Counted from the stretch's first letter, positions 1 through 9,258 are shown. The stretch is DNA of 64,000 bases from Bacteroidales bacterium (GCA_017633255.1 JAGBPS010000002.1:48599-112598); one strand, 5' to 3'. Program-made: numbers and translations. The notes: generated by a model not told the origin, from the sequence alone.

Positions 1-484
1 GCAACCCTTTCGCAATATAGTCCTTTAATGTCCCCTTGTTCTTCATTTTGAGGAGCTGTTCAGCGCCTTTGTCTTTGGGAAGCGATTTTTTGTACTGTTC
101 ATAGTAGTTAAGGGCGGTCTCTATGCCGGCATAACAGCCTTCCACTTTGTCATTGTCCTCGTTTTGGATGGCATACTGAGCCCAGCCGCCAAGGAACAAA
201 ATAAGCAGGTTGCCGTCCTCGAACTTCACCACATTGGTGTTGAGCACCATGTGTACGTCGGGTGTTCCTGTAAGCCACCACATGGCGAAACTGGCCACAT
301 TCTTTCGTTTCGAATCAGACGGCGAATGGGTTTTCAGCCAGTCGATGCAGTTCATCGCATCCTGCGTGTACTGGGCATATTCTGATTTTTCGATGTCACC
401 GGGAATTGCTGGCACAACGAACTTCTGCGCGCCCACGCCTTGCATGAGAAGCAGACAAAAGGTAATAAATGCAAACTTTTTCAT
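1..484 (-). CDS. Secreted protein of unknown function (partial, C-terminus outside window)
   Basis: The reading frame runs from an ATG at 482-484 to the window edge, giving about 161 residues without a stop. The first 19 residues form a signal peptide (MKK, a hydrophobic stretch, then GVGA before Gln20). The mature part is mainly helical-looking, with conserved-looking aromatic patches (SFAMWWLTGTPDV, FLGGWAQYAIQNED) and a lysine-rich region near the cut. I do not recognise a catalytic motif. A Bacteroidota-type promoter lies about 95 bases upstream, overlapping the 3' end of the next minus-strand gene, so this gene can be transcribed separately from the FISUMP genes. The function is unknown; export to the periplasm or outer surface is inferred from the signal peptide only. 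Confidence 0.8.
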   Translation of the reverse strand, partial: MKKFAFITFCLLLMQGVGAQKFVVPAIPGDIEKSEYAQYTQDAMNCIDWLKTHSPSDSKRKNVASFAMWWLTGTPDVHMVLNTNVVKFEDGNLLILFLGGWAQYAIQNEDNDKVEGCYAGIETALNYYEQYKKSLPKDKGAEQLLKMKNKGTLKDYIAKGL

Positions 485-576
485 AACATTCTTGCGGACT
501 TCTGTTATTCCTTTTTCACGCCGTTCTCTCCAAGGATGCGAAGTCCGTTGAACATGCCTTGGAGACAACGACGGTG

Positions 577-605
577 CAAATATACAATTTTAATCGCGGA
601 CACAA
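577..605 (-). promoter_or_regulatory. Promoter for the secreted protein at 1-484
   Basis: Read on the minus strand, TATATTTG (577-584) matches the Bacteroidota -7 box TAnnTTTG, and TTG at 603-605 lies 18 bases upstream as a -33 element. The promoter overlaps the last codons of the FISUMP gene ending at 590. Confidence 0.6.
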
Positions 606-3600
606 CGGACGGAGTAACCTGCATAATTGATACTGCTACCTCTTAAAATGTTGGTGTTGTTGTATTGGATATTCTGAGAGTATGCATCGGAGCCACTAGT
701 GCCAGAAGTAGTGTTTGGCGTAGCACTCCAGAAATAAGCGCGATTTCCAAAATAGTATGCGGAACCACTGTTGTTGGCACCAGCGGGAAGAACTGAAAAA
801 CCGGTTGTATTATTAGTACTCGGATTGTTTCCCACGGCACAAGGATTGTTGCTGTTAATCCATACCAAGCTATCAGACAAGGCTTTCGCAATATTGTTTG
901 TATTATCATGGCATAGATACTGGCTTTGACTACTCACATATTCTGTCAGCTGTGTCCATTCCGCATCGCTGGGTACATGCCAGCCGTCTGGACATATTCC
1001 CTGAACACCGCTGGGATTGCTTGCGCTGCCATTTGATCCGTGCAGTACCGCAGCCAAGTTGTACAGATAACCGTAAGTGGGTACATTGGAACTGTTGTTG
1101 CCGGGATAATAAAGACGAGGATATGAAGGAACGGCACCAGCGCCTAATGCAATTTCTTCACCGTTTGAATAATGTGTGGTTCGCAGATTCTCCTTCATCC
1201 AGCATTGTAGTCCGATTTGCACAGTGTTATAGGTGTTGCTGTCATAATCCATCACTGTGGCTGTATTGATACAGGGTTGCCCGTCAACTGCACTTGTGAC
1301 GAAAACTTTTTGTTGGCCATAGGCTGTTCCGCCACCGTTAGTGGCAAAAGCTCTAACATAATAAGCGGTGTTGGGAATCAAGCCAGTCATCACACAAGTG
1401 AAATCGGTTTGCGAGGAAGTGTCTATGGTGATATTGTCATTTATTGTCGGATTTTGTGAAACGCTCCAGCAGATGCCTTTGTTTATCAATGCTCCGCCAC
1501 CATCGGAGGTGACAATACCGCCACAAGTGGCTATACTGTCTTGGATATAGGAAATTGTTTTTGTGGTTATTGTTGGGGTGTTTAATGTAATAAAGCTTAC
1601 CTGGTCACCGTAAGCAATACCAGAACTGTTAGTGGCGTATGCACGCACATAATACTGTGTATTCAAGTTCAGTCCTGTCATGATAATGGTGAATGCGCCA
1701 AAACCTGTGTCGCCGGCAGGAATACTGTCAGCGAGGTGGCTGTCGGCGATAGTTGGGATTTGTGAGGTGCTCCAGCAAATACCACGGGAGATAATATCCG
1801 ACACTCCCGTAGCCAGTACTTCTCCATCTACTGTAGCAGAATAAAAAGATATGTCATACACGCTCGTATTAGCCAAGGAGGGAATTGTTAGCGTAGTGAA
1901 AGAGATTTGGTTGCTGTAGGCTGTACCTATGGCATTAGTGGCGAAAGCCCGGACATAATAGGTGGTCCCAGGAGTCAATCCGGATAAATGTGCTCTATTG
2001 CCTATAGAAGGACCTGCAACCACATTGTCGTTAAGAGTGGGGTTTGGGGAAGTATTGTAACAGACACCCCAAGAAGTGATGGTCACGCCGCCTTGGGAGA
2101 TAATGTTGATAGGACAATAGGCAGAAGTACTTGATATGCCAATGGCGGAGTCAAGTGTTACTGTGGGAACAGTTTTTGTGGTGAAGGATTTTTGGGCACC
2201 ATAGGAAGTCCCTACGCTATTAGTTGCGTAAGCTCGTACGTAATAGTTAGTGTTAGGTGAGAGTCCTGTCATTATACTGGAAAACATGCCTGTGCCTGAA
2301 CTGTCAATTGTGTGACTGTCCGTAATGGTAGGTCCTTCTGAAGTACTCCAGCATATACCACGGGCGGTCACGGGAGATCCTCCATCGGAAACCACAGTTC
2401 CTCCGCAGGTGGCTGTACTGTCCAGAATGTTTAAGACATTATAGGTTGACACTGTTGGTTTGTTAAATGTTGTGAAAGACATTTGTGCACCATATACAGT
2501 TCCGGCAGCATTGGTGGCGTATGCTCTCATAAAATAGGTTGTATTGGGAACCAAGCCTGTCATTTGACCGGAAAAGACACCTAACCCCGTACCGCAAGAA
2601 AGATGGTCATTCTCTATGGTGGGATATGTACTTCTACTCCAACATAATCCTCTTTCTGTCACGGGAACCCCTCCAAGAAAAGTCACTTCGCCGCTACCAA
2701 CGGCTGTGGAATCTAAAATGTCTATTACAGCAGTAGTGCTCACCCTCGGTGCCTCTGCCCGTACGCAACGTACAGACATTCCATAGGCTTTGTCTCCGGA
2801 AGGATTCCATTCCACAGTATCGTTGTCATAATTCAAAGCATAGTAATGAGCGTTGTTGTTGTCGTAAGAGGTGGCTGTCCAGAATTTGGCATAAGTGCCG
2901 AATTCGGAGGATGTTCCGTTTGCATAACCTGCAGGCAGGGCAGAGAAACCGCTAATGTTGTTTTGCGACAAATCATTACCTACTGCACACGGGTTGGAAG
3001 AAATATTCCAGGAGGTGTCGGTTGACGCCAAAGCTTTGGCAATATTGCTGGGATTTCCTCCACACAAATATCCCTCCAATCCGCTCATATAGTCGGTCAG
3101 CTGGTCCCATTCCGCTTTGCTGGGGACATGCCATCCGGAAGGGCAAATGCCTTGAATCTCGCTTGGATTTGTTGAACTTCCAGAACCGGATCCTACAACG
3201 GCATTCCAATTGTACAGATAGCCGTATGCACCACTATTATTTGGAAATTCGGTTACATAATAATGCGCTGCTGAAGGGTCAATGACATTACTTAAACTTA
3301 TGGCTCCACCTGAAATGTAATGGGTAGTCCGTAGGTTCTCCTTTAACCAACACTGATTTCCGATTTGGACAGTATGATATTCATTGCCGTCATAGTCAGT
3401 TACAGTCGCAACACCAGGACAGGGTGTAAATGTCTCGGGTAAGACCGATGTTATCGTAGTTCCCCCATTAAAAGTCAGTTCCCATTCGGTGATCCAGCCG
3501 TTGTCACTGGCCCAACCGTCAATAATGGAAATAGACCAGGTTCCATTTATTGGACATCCAATAAGCTGGGAGAAAGGTTGGTCGGGACGGTAAACATTGG

Positions 3601-5104
3601 TCATATTGGCCATGTTGGTAGAGTCCACTTTGGCATTTGCTCCTGTTCCTGTCATGTTCACATTTTCGTATATATATCCCGATCCATTGGCATATACATA
3701 GCCATTATTCGTATTGTTTGACCAGCAGTAATTCCATGGTGTTCCCATGGGATTAGTGGCTTCGTCGCATTGATTACTGCCAGAGGTAGTGTTGGCAACA
3801 CCGAAGTCAGCTCCGGAATATATTCCGACAGTAGTTTGCCATCCCCATGGGGTGGGAATCGCTGCTGAACAGTCGGTTGCTCCGTATGAGCCTGCGTATT
3901 TATTCAGAATCTTCACCATTTGGCCGTTGGGACAGGTTAAGGCAATGTATAGATCACCAATGCAGGAATGTTCTAATTTTAATCGAACATAAGCAATGTC
4001 ATCGGCACTTTGCAGGGTGGCGGAATCGGGAAAATTGTTGATGTTTATCGAAGAAGTGTATGCGCAATCGTTTCCGCAATACACACCATCGGGAATGAAA
4101 GCGGTATCGATTTGAGTGTAAGAGTTGGTCATGCAGAAACGGAACTCGTTACCGTAGATTGTGCCTCCACTGTTAGTGGCAAAAGCCCGAAGATAATAGA
4201 CATTACGGGGATTCAGTCCCGTCAGTACGCTCGAGAAACTGCCTATGCCGCTTCCTTCCAGAATGTAATCATTCATTTTACTGGGATGAGGATTTGTTCC
4301 CCAACAGAAGCCTCGTTCTGTTACTCCTTCTCCGGATTGTACCGTACCATAACAGTGTATCTCATTGCCGTTAAGTATTACCGTGTCAGTCATGACAGTG
4401 ATGGGTGTAGGAGGTGGGGTGATTTCAAATCTTAATGTCAGGTCTTCACTTATATACTGAACCTGTGTGATTATATCGCTTTGTAGCCATTCACCCTGAA
4501 TTTCTGCATAACCCGTATAGCGCATCTCATCTCCCAATTCAAAATAGTGAACAGATGTGCTTTTGAGGTCAATCTTGGCTGATTCCTTCATGTTACCGGC
4601 ATACATTATCCTATCCGAACCTGCATGACCCTTGTTTACCATTTTTAAACTGCGGGTTCCGTTGTCACTGGAAACTTGCAAAATGTATATTTGTGGGGTG
4701 GTCAGGGAAATGTCAAACAAGTTGTCTCCAGCAATGAGATTTCCGTTGTATTCGGCGCATTTTTTACCGTTGATGTCCACCAACAACATCCTTACCGTCT
4801 CTTCTTTGGAGGCAAAGATATTCACCCTGGTATTGCCGTTGAATGGGTTGGGCATTACCTGCATTTCCTTATCCAGCGAATGCTCATTAATCCCTACTCC
4901 GATATTCATGGTATAGATGGTGTCAGGGAAGATGATGGTTTCTGACCACTCACGAGTGAGATTTTCAATGGTGACATTATCGAGTCTCACATATTTATTA
5001 TACTGGTCAACCCCAGTAAAAACCAATGATATGGAATTTTGTGCAACGACGCTTGACAGCATCACAAAACAAAGAGTGGAAATTAAAAAAAGTCTTTTTT
5101 TCAT
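590..5104 (-). CDS. Large secreted FISUMP-domain / P-domain surface protein (1504 aa)
   Basis: Predicted cell-surface protein. In order: signal peptide (1-21); a beta-rich N-terminal region; a module at about 78-160 resembling the T9SS type A sorting domain (PNPF, VDINGK, YILQV, LKMVNKG); one FN3-like repeat (235-325); a proprotein-convertase-like P domain (330-550, ending WSISIIDG...ELTFNG); a first FISUMP domain (565-783, DYDGNEYHTVQIGNQCW to SVRCVRAE); five FN3-like repeats of about 95 residues with the shared pattern RGICWS...MTGL.PNT.YYVRAYATN (784-1265); and a second FISUMP domain ending in SVRCVRD. FISUMP (Fibrobacter succinogenes major paralogous) domains are common in gut and rumen Bacteroidota, with unknown ligand. 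The odd point is the sorting-like module near the N-terminus rather than at the end. The shorter paralogue lies 63 bases upstream, so the two are probably co-transcribed. Binding or adhesion is an inference. Confidence 0.85.
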   Translation of the reverse strand: MKKRLFLISTLCFVMLSSVVAQNSISLVFTGVDQYNKYVRLDNVTIENLTREWSETIIFPDTIYTMNIGVGINEHSLDKEMQVMPNPFNGNTRVNIFASKEETVRMLLVDINGKKCAEYNGNLIAGDNLFDISLTTPQIYILQVSSDNGTRSLKMVNKGHAGSDRIMYAGNMKESAKIDLKSTSVHYFELGDEMRYTGYAEIQGEWLQSDIITQVQYISEDLTLRFEITPPPTPITVMTDTVILNGNEIHCYGTVQSGEGVTERGFCWGTNPHPSKMNDYILEGSGIGSFSSVLTGLNPRNVYYLRAFATNSGGTIYGNEFRFCMTNSYTQIDTAFIPDGVYCGNDCAYTSSININNFPDSATLQSADDIAYVRLKLEHSCIGDLYIALTCPNGQMVKILNKYAGSYGATDCSAAIPTPWGWQTTVGIYSGADFGVANTTSGSNQCDEATNPMGTPWNYCWSNNTNNGYVYANGSGYIYENVNMTGTGANAKVDSTNMANMTNVYRPDQPFSQLIGCPINGTWSISIIDGWASDNGWITEWELTFNGGTTITSVLPETFTPCPGVATVTDYDGNEYHTVQIGNQCWLKENLRTTHYISGGAISLSNVIDPSAAHYYVTEFPNNSGAYGYLYNWNAVVGSGSGSSTNPSEIQGICPSGWHVPSKAEWDQLTDYMSGLEGYLCGGNPSNIAKALASTDTSWNISSNPCAVGNDLSQNNISGFSALPAGYANGTSSEFGTYAKFWTATSYDNNNAHYYALNYDNDTVEWNPSGDKAYGMSVRCVRAEAPRVSTTAVIDILDSTAVGSGEVTFLGGVPVTERGLCWSRSTYPTIENDHLSCGTGLGVFSGQMTGLVPNTTYFMRAYATNAAGTVYGAQMSFTTFNKPTVSTYNVLNILDSTATCGGTVVSDGGSPVTARGICWSTSEGPTITDSHTIDSSGTGMFSSIMTGLSPNTNYYVRAYATNSVGTSYGAQKSFTTKTVPTVTLDSAIGISSTSAYCPINIISQGGVTITSWGVCYNTSPNPTLNDNVVAGPSIGNRAHLSGLTPGTTYYVRAFATNAIGTAYSNQISFTTLTIPSLANTSVYDISFYSATVDGEVLATGVSDIISRGICWSTSQIPTIADSHLADSIPAGDTGFGAFTIIMTGLNLNTQYYVRAYATNSSGIAYGDQVSFITLNTPTITTKTISYIQDSIATCGGIVTSDGGGALINKGICWSVSQNPTINDNITIDTSSQTDFTCVMTGLIPNTAYYVRAFATNGGGTAYGQQKVFVTSAVDGQPCINTATVMDYDSNTYNTVQIGLQCWMKENLRTTHYSNGEEIALGAGAVPSYPRLYYPGNNSSNVPTYGYLYNLAAVLHGSNGSASNPSGVQGICPDGWHVPSDAEWTQLTEYVSSQSQYLCHDNTNNIAKALSDSLVWINSNNPCAVGNNPSTNNTTGFSVLPAGANNSGSAYYFGNRAYFWSATPNTTSGTSGSDAYSQNIQYNNTNILRGSSINYAGYSVRCVRD
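1310..2755 (-). repeat. Five tandem FN3-like repeats inside the FISUMP gene
   Basis: About five consecutive units of 285-300 bases encode near-95-residue repeats in the 1504-aa protein. At DNA level they are diverged, so this is an old duplication array rather than a recent slippage product. Boundaries are approximate, taken from the protein pattern. Confidence 0.7.
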
Positions 5105-5167
5105 TATATTTGTTTTATTGTTTTTGTAAATTCATTTATTGTCTTATTGCAGCCTTTTATCCAGTTA

Positions 5168-7543
5168 TTAGTTTCTGACACATCTGACGCTCAAAGGATA
5201 AGACTTGAACATGGAATTAAATACACCTGTTGTGCTGATATCGGGCCACATGTGGAGAATCGGGAAACAGGATACCTTGTCGCTTGTACTGTTGTTGGAG
5301 GTCCAGAATAGTGTGCAATAGCCTATCGGGTAAGTGGCAGAATGTACACCTGCCGGCCGTGCGGAAAAGCCTGTTAGATCGTTTGTCGATACTTCATTTC
5401 CCGGTGCGCAAGCAGTACTTGAACTTCTCCAATCTGTGGTCGAGGAAGCCAATGCTTTGGCAATATAGCTTGTGTTATCGCCACAGTGATAGCTGCTTTG
5501 ACTTTCCACATAGTTTCGCAAGGTGTTCCATTCAGCCAGACTGGGCAAATGCCAACCGTTGGGACAGATGCCTTGTATTGTCGTTGTTTCTGTTGTGGGG
5601 ACATTATATGCTGCGGCATGCCAATTATAGTGGTATCCATATACTTGGATATCCCCGTATGCATATCTGTATTTTTCCGGATACACTGACATGTTGTCGG
5701 TATAAACCGGTATTTCTTCCCCGTTGGGATAATGTGTTGTCCTTAAATTCTCTTTCATCCAACATTGTGTGCCTAATCTTACCATGTGATACACATTGCC
5801 GTCATAATCCGTAAGCGTGGAATTACATGCCGTATCCAAAGCGGTAAAGCTTCGCTCCTCGCCATACCCAATGCCGAGTGCATTGATGGCATAACAACGG
5901 TAATAATATGTTTGTCCTGGTGTCAAGGAACTTGCTGTGACAGAGAAGGTTCCCGTGCTAGCTCCTTCCACAGCGTGTGGACCGTTCACATCCGGATTAG
6001 GATTGACACCCCAGCAAACACCACGTTCAGTCACAGCAGAATACCCGTCGTGAATAACATGTCCATAACAAATTGCCGAGTCGGAGGTGATAAATACCCT
6101 GCTGTCGGTGGATACTTCTGGAATAGTGAGCACATGGTAGATGGTGTCAATTCTGTTGCCGAAAACAAGTTCTGCCTCTTCCAAATATCCGTTATCACCG
6201 GAATTACCATCTATGATTTGTATGTTCCATGTTCCATTTAGAGGGCATCCTATAAGTTTGGAGAAAGAATCGTCGGGTTTGTAGATATTCGTCATATTGG
6301 CCACGTCGGAGGAATCCACATACTTGTCATTTGTGTTCCCGTGTGGATTTTCGACAGTAATATGATTACACAATTCATACACATGTGAGTTCCCGCAGGC
6401 ATATTGATATCCCTGTGTGGTATCATTCGACCAACAATAATTCCAGCATTCGCCTATGGGATTATCTGCGGGGTCGCACAGGTGGTAATTGCTATTGCTA
6501 CTGTTATAACAGCCAAAATAAGCTTGGGAAGCGGATACCCCCTGCCAACCTATTTCCGTATTGGGAATGCTCGATTGGCAATTATTCCCATTATTGCCTT
6601 TCCTCAGAATGGTTGCGTACTGACCATTGGGGCAAACAAGGGATATCCATAAGTCAGAGATAAAGGAATGCTCCATTTTTAGGCGAACAAACGCAATATC
6701 CTCTTCACTTTGTATAGTATCAGTATAATTAAATTCATGAACATCAAATGTCCTATACAAAAAACAACCTCCTATACAATTACCATAAACAGGTATATAA
6801 AGAGTGCTATCATTAATGTAGTTATACAGATTTTCAAGGGTCATCCATGCCGGAAATACCAGTTCAATATTTGCATCCTCATTTACGGTTTGTTCTATAG
6901 TGTTACTTGCCAAAAAGGTATCAAGTCTTACATATCCTGTAAATCGCATCAAATCCCCTTCATTAAAAGGATATTCCATCACCCCTTTACCAGACTCTAC
7001 TTTCAACTCAACGTCAATTGTGGAACTTTCATATTCTATTCGATTGTTGCCCTTTGAAGATAGATTGACCATTTTGATGCTGGCTCTTTCTTTTGAGCCA
7101 CGTACACTGAGTACATACGATTGAGCAGTTCCCAATGTGAGTCTGAAAACATGATTGCCAGCCGTCAAGCTACGGGAGTCCCGCAATACCAAACGTCCGT
7201 TGATGTCATAAATATTAATATTTACATCATCATTATATGGAAGATGTATGGAGAAACGTGTGCTCCCATCAAAGGGGTTGGGTATATTTTGAGACAAGGT
7301 CAATCCCGTTGATTCTGGTGTTGACGGATTATGATCCTCAATACCCACGTAGGTCAGCTCCAATGTGGTGTCAGGATAATATATCGTTTGGGTCCAGTCT
7401 TGCGTCACATTGTGGATGTCCACATGATGAAGCGTCACATGCTGGTCTAATACGTCTTTCCCTGTGAATGACAGGTGAATCTGTGCGAAAAGGGCTGGCA
7501 AAGCCAGTAACTCGATAAAAACAAGAAGCAGAAATTTTTTCAT
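5168..7543 (-). CDS. Secreted FISUMP-domain / P-domain protein (791 aa), paralogue of the 590-5104 product
   Basis: It has the same plan as its larger neighbour with fewer repeats: signal peptide (1-20, ending ALFA before Gln); N-terminal beta region (SFTGKDVLDQHVTLHHVDIHNVTQDW aligns with the paralogue); sorting-like module at about 80-165 (QNIPNPFDGSTRF, IYDINGRLV, SYVLSV, IKMVNLS); P domain (about 255-465, GTWNIQIIDGNSGDNGY); one FN3-like repeat (ERGVCWGVNPNPDV...YYYRCYAINALGIGYG); and one C-terminal FISUMP domain (DYDGNVYHMVRLGTQCWMKENLRTTHY to PLSVRCVRN). The pair probably arose by duplication followed by loss or gain of repeats. A promoter box lies 40 bases upstream and the next gene follows after 63 bases without a terminator. 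Surface location and ligand binding are inferred. Confidence 0.85.
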   Translation of the reverse strand: MKKFLLLVFIELLALPALFAQIHLSFTGKDVLDQHVTLHHVDIHNVTQDWTQTIYYPDTTLELTYVGIEDHNPSTPESTGLTLSQNIPNPFDGSTRFSIHLPYNDDVNINIYDINGRLVLRDSRSLTAGNHVFRLTLGTAQSYVLSVRGSKERASIKMVNLSSKGNNRIEYESSTIDVELKVESGKGVMEYPFNEGDLMRFTGYVRLDTFLASNTIEQTVNEDANIELVFPAWMTLENLYNYINDSTLYIPVYGNCIGGCFLYRTFDVHEFNYTDTIQSEEDIAFVRLKMEHSFISDLWISLVCPNGQYATILRKGNNGNNCQSSIPNTEIGWQGVSASQAYFGCYNSSNSNYHLCDPADNPIGECWNYCWSNDTTQGYQYACGNSHVYELCNHITVENPHGNTNDKYVDSSDVANMTNIYKPDDSFSKLIGCPLNGTWNIQIIDGNSGDNGYLEEAELVFGNRIDTIYHVLTIPEVSTDSRVFITSDSAICYGHVIHDGYSAVTERGVCWGVNPNPDVNGPHAVEGASTGTFSVTASSLTPGQTYYYRCYAINALGIGYGEERSFTALDTACNSTLTDYDGNVYHMVRLGTQCWMKENLRTTHYPNGEEIPVYTDNMSVYPEKYRYAYGDIQVYGYHYNWHAAAYNVPTTETTTIQGICPNGWHLPSLAEWNTLRNYVESQSSYHCGDNTSYIAKALASSTTDWRSSSTACAPGNEVSTNDLTGFSARPAGVHSATYPIGYCTLFWTSNNSTSDKVSCFPILHMWPDISTTGVFNSMFKSYPLSVRCVRN

Positions 7544-7583
7544 TGTTTTTTTATTTATGTGAAGGTATTATGTTTCGTCGCTA

Positions 7584-7591
7584 CAAAGTTA
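7584..7591 (-). promoter_or_regulatory. Promoter -7 box for the FISUMP gene pair
   Basis: Minus-strand TAACTTTG matches TAnnTTTG, 40 bases before the start codon of the 791-aa gene. I see no clear -33 element. A second match (minus-strand TATTTTTG at 7909-7916) could start a longer leader. Confidence 0.55.
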
Positions 7592-7643
7592 CTATTTTTC
7601 AGTATATGTTATGGTTGTCTACATGAAAAAAAAGAAAATCCCA

Positions 7644-7797
7644 TCCATATTTCGTCAAGTTTTCGTCCATATTTCGTCCTAATGTGCAGATATACAACAA
7701 TTTACCCCCCCCCCTGGGATTTTTCACATTTTTTTAATGATTTCTTTTGTGTTTTTTCACTGAAAAATGAGTTTTTTGGACGAAAAATGGACGAAAA
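7644..7797. promoter_or_regulatory. Cluster of repeated TTTCGTCC / GGACGAAA motifs, operator-like
   Basis: This lies in the gene-free stretch 7544-8166. The 13-mer TCCATATTTCGTC occurs at 7644-7656 and 7666-7678, exactly 22 bases apart. An inverted relative (GGACGAAAAATGGACGAAAA, 7778-7797) is complementary to 7660-7679 with one mismatch over 20 bases. The spacing (two helical turns) and dyad symmetry fit binding sites for a dimeric regulator. The bound protein is unknown; the adjacent LytTR gene is a candidate. Confidence 0.4.
7705..7714. repeat. Homopolymeric C10 tract
   Basis: Ten consecutive C residues lie in AT-rich non-coding DNA between the FISUMP promoter and the LytTR gene. Tracts of this length are prone to slippage and in some pathogens drive phase variation. 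Whether that happens here is not visible from one sequence. Confidence 0.6.
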
Positions 7798-7934
7798 AGA
7801 GGATGACTTTTGCTCTTTTTGGAAGAAAATGGTGAGTGCATTGCATTTTTTGCTTTTTTTTGTCGGTGTTTACATCATCATGTTGTCGATGTGTCTGATT
7901 TCTCATTGCAAAAATACAATCAGTTTGCGGACTA

Positions 7935-8098
7935 TTTAATCCCTCACAAGCAAAATATGAACCCTCCTGGCCAAAATATGACAAATGGTTGGAATCGTTC
8001 TTTTGAAAAATGGGTGTAAAATACTTATAATTAAGATTTTATTAAATTCGGCACATGTATGTTTGCGAGGGATAAAAAGTCGTTTGTGAGGGATTAAA
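7935..8098. promoter_or_regulatory. Direct and inverted repeats upstream of the LytTR gene
   Basis: TTGCGAGGGATAAAA (8063-8077) and TTGTGAGGGATTAAA (8084-8098) are near-identical 15-mers 21 bases apart, and TTTAATCCCTCACAA (7935-7949) is the exact reverse complement of the second. Known LytTR regulators bind paired direct repeats with a period of about 21-22 bases. These lie just upstream of the regulator's -7 box (8134-8141), so autoregulation is a reasonable inference. A further TAnnTTTG match (8058-8065) overlaps the first repeat. Confidence 0.45.
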
Positions 8099-8133
8099 TT
8101 GATTTTTGGAAGGAAATGTGTCGCAAAAATGAC

Positions 8134-8141
8134 TATCTTTG
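8134..8141 (+). promoter_or_regulatory. Promoter -7 box for the LytTR gene
   Basis: TATCTTTG matches TAnnTTTG 25 bases before ATG 8167. It supports that start over the in-frame ATG at 8116, which would lie upstream of the promoter. Confidence 0.6.
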
Positions 8142-8166
8142 TCGCTGTATTCAATACAAAAACGCT

Positions 8167-9258
8167 ATGAAAAATTGGAAAACAGTTGTCATCATTCTGC
8201 TCAATGTTCTGTTTTGTGCTATAACGTTGTGGCTTTTTGTCAGGAACTCATTTCTGCGGCCGAGTGCCGGTAGCAATCACAAGGAGATCCTCTCGTGTTT
8301 ACTATTATTAGGAACACTGTATCTCAATTACTTTTTGCTTTATCCGAGGCTTTGCCAAAGATATTCGCACATGGTCTATTGGATAGTGGTATCGCTCAGT
8401 GCTTTGCTAACAGCTTTTATAGATATGGCCATTGCCTATCCTTATATTGTATCAACAAATGCTAAAGTTTTTGAAGAAATTTTTGAGTTTGTAAGCCCAT
8501 TTGAATTTTACTCATCAATTTTTTCCTTGATTGCAGGACGTAATCTTGCATTGAATTTTTTACCTTTCTTGCTCAGAGAGCGGCAGCATTACCAGCAGTC
8601 GCTGGAAAAAGAGGTGAAGATTGTTTACCGGGATGTTCGGATGCTTGATGTTGTTGATGAACACAACGATATACAGTTGGTTCCCATCGAAGACATTTTC
8701 TATTGTCACCAGCAGGGAAACTTCACTGAAATCCATACAGTGCAAAACAGGAAATATACTCGTCTGGGTTCCATGAGGCATCTTTAACAGTTGTTCGGAG
8801 AGGAGGATTTCATTCGCCTGACGGCAACCGTGCTGGTGCCCTTCCGTTATGTTGAGTCGTGTCAGGGGGATATGGTGGTGATGCAAAAGATGCCATGGGA
8901 AAATGAACCCACCGCTTTCAAGTTGGAAGCCAAAACCAAAGAGGAGATTGCCCAAAGGATAATGGAAAGTCTTCAGAGTGAAATAGCTGAAATAAGCGAC
9001 GAAAATATCCCCGAGGAAATAGTCCGCCCGAAAGCCAGGCGAAAACCGGCCACACCTCCCGAAGAAAAAATCAATGAGGTGCTTTCTTGCATTGAAAAGC
9101 ATCCGAATTGTAATTCAGCGGATATTATCGCCGAGACCGGTTTCTGACAAAGCACTGTGGAACGCTGCCTCTTTGAACTCAAAAAGCAGGGTCGCGTGGA
9201 ATATGTAGGGAGCAAGAAAACGGGAGGGTACCGGGTGGTACTCCCCTTGAGCACGTAG
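8167..9258 (+). pseudogene. Membrane LytTR / winged-helix transcriptional regulator interrupted by two in-frame stop codons
   Basis: A single reading frame runs through the whole locus. Residues 1-150 hold three or four hydrophobic helices, followed by a short coiled linker and a LytTR DNA-binding domain (DIQLVPIEDIFYCHQQGNFTEIH...RKYTRLGSMRHL). TAA at 8785-8787 cuts the LytTR domain, yet the frame continues with QLFGEEDFIRLTATVLVPFRYV, the expected end of the domain. A basic linker and a winged helix follow (KINEVLSCIEKHPNCNSADIIAETGF); its recognition region is cut by TGA at 9145-9147 and continues QSTVERCLFELKKQGRVEYVG to TAG 9256-9258. No frameshift is present. Each stop is followed by a CAR codon (CAG, CAA). 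Nonsense decay is the simplest reading; readthrough is possible. The last residues are encoded by a dispersed repeat. The target genes are unknown. Confidence 0.75.

Noticed and set aside
7559..7939. 126-codon plus-strand frame in the gap before the LytTR gene
   Set aside because: The translation is low-complexity Phe/Lys/Cys text through the C10 tract and repeated motifs, without a promoter or domain.
8791..9147. A separate small gene starting at TTG 8791
   Set aside because: It has no start context and begins mid-domain; it is the continuation of the LytTR frame after the TAA codon.
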